A stretch of DNA of 64,000 nt, from NCBI RefSeq assembly GCF_009866655.1, contig NZ_CP047420.1, forward strand, positions 2,356,001 through 2,420,000. Reading direction: 5' to 3'. The notes beneath the pieces are model-generated. The model made no database searches. It had not been told where the DNA came from and saw nothing but the letters and a program-made list of their open reading frames with translations. Numbering within the stretch: position 1 is the first letter of the stretch; each line of letters begins with the position of its first letter. This document shows positions 61,438-64,000 of this stretch, piece by piece. This DNA is from Rathayibacter sp. VKM Ac-2804 (GTDB lineage Bacteria; Actinomycetota; Actinomycetes; Actinomycetales; Microbacteriaceae). The translations under genes and the position numbers were made by a program.

Positions 61438-61854
61438 ATGACAGCCATACTCACCTCTTCCCCGGAGCGCATCGCCCCACCCATAGGGAAGTACTCGCAT
61501 CTCGTACGCGTCCCATCCGACAGGGACCTCATCTTCATCTCCGGACAGGTCGGGGTCGATCGCAACGGAGTTCTCGCCGACGGAATCGAAGCTCAAACTC
61601 ACGCTGTCTTCGACAACATCGCAGAGCTCCTCCTCGAACTCGACGCCACACCCGCGGATATCGTCCGACTGCTGACATTCGTCACGGGTGACGACGCCAT
61701 GGCTGGCTTCGCCCGCGCCCGCGACGAGGTCTACTCCCTCTGGTACCCGAACGGCACCTACCCCGGCCACTCGCTCGCCATCGTCGCGGCCCTCGCCGCG
61801 CCGACCTTACGCATCGAGATGGAAGGCTGGGTAGCCGTGCCCAGGGCGCAGTGA
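61438..61854 (+). CDS. RidA family enamine/imine deaminase
   Basis: A 138-residue YjgF/YER057c/UK114 protein: IAPPIGKYSHLVRVPSDRDLIFISGQVGVDRNGVLADGIEAQTHAVFDNIAELL, and the end segment AAPTLRIEMEGWVAV. The final Arg-x-Glu pair (RIEME) that binds the imino acid is present. It hydrolyses reactive enamine or imine products to keto acid and ammonia. CAGGGAG precedes the ATG, and the stop overlaps the next gene. Confidence 0.9.
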   Translation: MTAILTSSPERIAPPIGKYSHLVRVPSDRDLIFISGQVGVDRNGVLADGIEAQTHAVFDNIAELLLELDATPADIVRLLTFVTGDDAMAGFARARDEVYSLWYPNGTYPGHSLAIVAALAAPTLRIEMEGWVAVPRAQ

Positions 61855-62954
61855 GAGGCTCCCTCGATTCCGCACAGTTCCGCGAGCTGTTCCCAGCCCT
61901 CCGTAACCAGATCTGGCTCGACACCTCCGGATCCGCTCCGGGATGCGCGCCCGTTGTGGAGTCATTGCGCGGTGCGCTCGACGACTGGCTCACGGGGGAT
62001 TTCACCTGGCTGGAGTGGGATGAAACACAGGAGCGAGCGCGCAGCGCCTTCGCCGCCTACGTTGGCGTCCCCGAGAGCACCGTCGCCGTACTGGGGTCCG
62101 TGACGGAAGCCGCCGCATCCATCAGCGCCTCGCTTCCACCCGGCGATGTCGTGGTCTCCAACGAGGAGTACCGATCGATGCTCTGGCCGTTCACCGATCT
62201 TGATCCAGACCGGAACCCACTCCGGCGCGTGGACGCGACCAATGGAGTAGTGACAACCGCCGATCTCGAACGGCACATCGACGCCGACACAGCCCTTCTT
62301 GCCGTCAGTGAGGTCCTCACCTCGAACGGCAACCGCCTCGACCTCAGCAGGCTGCGCGCAGCCACTGCCGCTCACGACGCGCGTCTTTTCGTCGACGTCA
62401 CGCAGACGCTTGGCGTACTCGACACAGATGCCTTCCGTATCGATGCTGACTACGTTGCCGTGCACGGCTACAAATACATGCTCGCCCCACGCGGAGCGGC
62501 CTGGCTCCACATCCGCCCAGACCGCATCGCCTCACTCCAGCCCGTTCTGCGTGGCTGGAAATCATCAGAACCGCCACACGGATACTTCGGTGACAACCTC
62601 GACCTCCCCGCCTCGGCCCGTCGAGCAGACACGTCTCCCGCCTGGTTCTCCTGGATCGGCGCCATCTCCGCACTCGAGGTTCTTCAGAGAGTGAGCCCGA
62701 GCCGGAGCGAGGCGAGAGTCACCGGACTTGCCAGTCGGTTCGCACATGGCGCCGAGAACCTTGGCCTGTCTCTCCCCCCTGTTGAGCAGCAAAGCCACGT
62801 CGTCGTCGCCTACGACTCAGGTAGCGATTTCGAAGCGAAGTTTGCTCGCGAATACGTGCGCGCCGCTGCCTCGCCGGGTCGCCTCCGCGTGTCGTTCCAC
62901 TACTTCAACACTGAGGGCGATGTGGACCGTGCTCTAGCCGTTCTAGAGGGCTGA
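61851..62954 (+). CDS. Aminotransferase class V-like PLP enzyme
   Basis: A 367-residue PLP enzyme. Probable Schiff-base lysine is K208 in YVAVHGYKYMLAPRGAAWL, and the ring-binding Asp is D182 in LFVDVTQTLG. EALTSNGNR-like text (SEVLTSNGNRLDL) is near 155. The class includes cysteine desulfurases, isopenicillin N epimerase-like proteins, kynureninase and lyases, so it may be a lyase or deaminase rather than a transaminase. GTG 61851 overlaps the RidA stop, matching a reaction that would release an enamine. It is the last gene of the operon. Confidence 0.85.
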   Translation: MRGSLDSAQFRELFPALRNQIWLDTSGSAPGCAPVVESLRGALDDWLTGDFTWLEWDETQERARSAFAAYVGVPESTVAVLGSVTEAAASISASLPPGDVVVSNEEYRSMLWPFTDLDPDRNPLRRVDATNGVVTTADLERHIDADTALLAVSEVLTSNGNRLDLSRLRAATAAHDARLFVDVTQTLGVLDTDAFRIDADYVAVHGYKYMLAPRGAAWLHIRPDRIASLQPVLRGWKSSEPPHGYFGDNLDLPASARRADTSPAWFSWIGAISALEVLQRVSPSRSEARVTGLASRFAHGAENLGLSLPPVEQQSHVVVAYDSGSDFEAKFAREYVRAAASPGRLRVSFHYFNTEGDVDRALAVLEG

Positions 62955-62983
62955 CGACAGATCCTACTCAGCGACGGCGCCGA

Positions 62984-63115
62984 CCCGAGGAGCGAGGCAG
63001 GCTCGGCGAAGTCGTGCACGGCCTCGTCCGCAAGGGCGCAATCACTTTGGTCGACCGCTTCGAGATGGACCACCTCGGAAGGGGGAGCTCCTCCTTCCAC
63101 CTCGAGAAACAGTAG
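62984..63115 (+). pseudogene. Fragment related to the ArsO-like flavoprotein
   Basis: In this frame PEERGRLGEVVHGLVRKGAI then TLVDRFEMDHLGR agrees at 22 of 33 positions with residues of the cassette 1 flavoprotein (LEERGKLGGTVHQLVRDGAI, TLLDRFEIDRLEK). Nothing before or after matches, and a TAG at 63113 ends it. It is a piece of a diverged relative, not a recent copy, and marks a past rearrangement. Its end runs into the DR-B repeat. Confidence 0.75.
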
Positions 63116-63156
63116 CTTTTTGAGACGTGCCTTCCGGCGGTCGCGCCACGTTCAAC
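63077..63156 (+). repeat. Direct repeat DR-B, right copy
   Basis: The partner of 51287-51369, ending 76 bp before the resolvase start. It contains CAGTAGCT-TTTTTGAGACG. Position upstream of a resolvase suggests part of a res-type recombination site. Confidence 0.65.
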
Positions 63157-63232
63157 GGATCTGAATTATCGGGACGTCGGCTGTCTCGGAAAGACGTCTT
63201 GTCGCGTTTCGTCTCAGGAGGGGACGCGGAGG

Positions 63233-63853
63233 GTGTTTCCGAGTCAGAATGAGGTCGTGAGGCTTCTGGGTTATACGCGTGTGAGTACGTCGAGTCAGGA
63301 CGCGCAGCTGCAGCTCGACGCGCTCGTCGCCGCCGGCGTGCAGAATCGCGACGTCTTCGCGGACGTCACCTCGGGGAGCAAGACCGCGATCGAGCGGACC
63401 GGGATGAAGAAGCTCCTCGAGTACGCCGAGGACGGCGACACCGTCGTCGTCTGGCGAGTCGACCGGCTCGGCCGCTCCCTGATCGACGTGCTCAACACGG
63501 TGAACCTGTTGCGCGAGCGGGGTGTGCAGGTCCGCTCGATCTCGGACGGCATCGATCCGTCGACATCGACGGGCCGGCTGATGTTGAACATGCTCGCCAC
63601 GCTCGCGGAGTACGAGCGAGAACTCATCGTGGAACGTGTCAACGCCGGCATCGCCGCCGCCCGCGCGAACGGCACCCGGTTCGGTCGGCCTCTGTCGGAT
63701 CCGGTCGTGATCGCGGACAAGCTCGCGATCGCCGCGGACGCTCGCGCCCGTGGCCGCACCGCTGAGGACGCTGCTCGTCTCGTCGGGTGGAGTCGCGCGA
63801 CGCTCTACCGCCACCAGCAGGCCCACGCCGCCCGCGAAGACGCAGCGGTCTAG
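63233..63853 (+). CDS. Serine recombinase/resolvase
   Basis: A 206-residue resolvase (or 198 from GTG 63257). Catalytic Ser lies in GYTRVSTSSQ, with DVTSGSKTAIERTGMKKLLEYAEDGDTVVVWRVDRLGRSLIDVL and GRLMLNMLATLAEYERELIVERVNAGIAAARANG. The C-terminal HTH (TAEDAARLVGWSRATLYRHQQ) is complete. It is only distantly like the 42.0-kb resolvase and reads outward from the catabolic cassette. Both GTG starts have purine-rich sites. Confidence 0.9.
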   Translation: MFPSQNEVVRLLGYTRVSTSSQDAQLQLDALVAAGVQNRDVFADVTSGSKTAIERTGMKKLLEYAEDGDTVVVWRVDRLGRSLIDVLNTVNLLRERGVQVRSISDGIDPSTSTGRLMLNMLATLAEYERELIVERVNAGIAAARANGTRFGRPLSDPVVIADKLAIAADARARGRTAEDAARLVGWSRATLYRHQQAHAAREDAAV

Positions 63854-63892
63854 CCCACAGCCCTCGCCACAGCGATGAACCCTTCGCCGGTT

Positions 63893-63936
63893 GTGCAGGC
63901 GACTTCGAGCATCTAAATGTTCACGGTCGTCTGCAC
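63893..63936. repeat. 11-bp inverted repeat after the second resolvase
   Basis: GTGCAGGCGAC (63893-63903) pairs with GTCGTCTGCAC (63926-63936) apart from one G-T, around a 22-base loop. It may end the resolvase transcript. No other feature is seen to the window end. Confidence 0.4.
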
Positions 63937-64000
63937 GAGTGCCGAGGCGGCGCGAAGAGTTGTGCAGAGGACCTCGAGAACTGACAACGTCTCTCGACGC

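Overview
The window is high-GC (roughly 70%) actinobacterial DNA with many GTG starts, ATGA/GTGA gene overlaps and short intergenic gaps. A CrtEb-like lycopene elongase pair, a CX5R arsenate reductase set of the thioredoxin/mycothiol type and two exported proteins with an RR-x-L-x-G-x-AWS-x-PVVA signal point to Microbacteriaceae (Rathayibacter/Clavibacter/Curtobacterium-like). The assignment is inference. I saw no rRNA, tRNA or CRISPR array.

Left, chromosome-like part (1-41.7 kb): a secreted lectin/FN3/sugar-dehydrogenase protein (partial) divergent from an SMP-30 lactonase; an RHH/PIN toxin-antitoxin pair; a small exported protein with an adaptor/ATPase/FtsX exporter and a lipoprotein (bacteriocin-like locus, 4.4-8.4 kb); an MHS-type organic acid transporter; YaeQ, haloperoxidase-like hydrolase, MsrA, UBP zinc finger; TetR/MFS, HxlR/azoreductase and other regulator-target pairs; decayed genes (PucR tail, TetR tail, glycosyltransferase tail); a PRC-barrel/BrkB/DUF2382 envelope or stress cluster; a complete tctCBA tricarboxylate transporter divergent from a CitA/DcuS-type two-component system with a perfect 10-bp inverted repeat between them; a carotenoid elongase/desaturase pair divergent from a glycosyltransferase; an SDR with an extra N-terminal domain; and three exported proteins.

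Right, accessory part (about 41.9-63.9 kb): a serine resolvase at each end. Between them lie two cassettes. Cassette 1 (42.7-51.4 kb) is an arsenic island: ArsC-like, flavin disulfide reductase, ArsR, ArsB, two ArsC, TrxB, an ArsO-like flavoprotein and an ArsN-like acetyltransferase. Five copies of ATCGAY-N4-RTCGAT lie in its three promoter regions and look like ArsR operators. Cassette 2 (51.3-63.1 kb) is a near-continuous catabolic operon: M20 amidohydrolase, IclR, SDR, 2-oxoacid dehydrogenase E1 alpha and beta without E2/E3, a polyamine-type ABC importer, a second SDR, RidA and a class V aminotransferase-like enzyme.

Each cassette is bounded by its own pair of diverged direct repeats (DR-A, 48 bp, at 42703 and 51372; DR-B, about 80 bp, at 51287 and 63077), so the junction at 51.29-51.42 kb carries one copy of each. 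A 44-codon fragment related to the cassette 1 flavoprotein ends cassette 2. This modular layout and the orphan-E1 operon are the strongest candidates for something undescribed.
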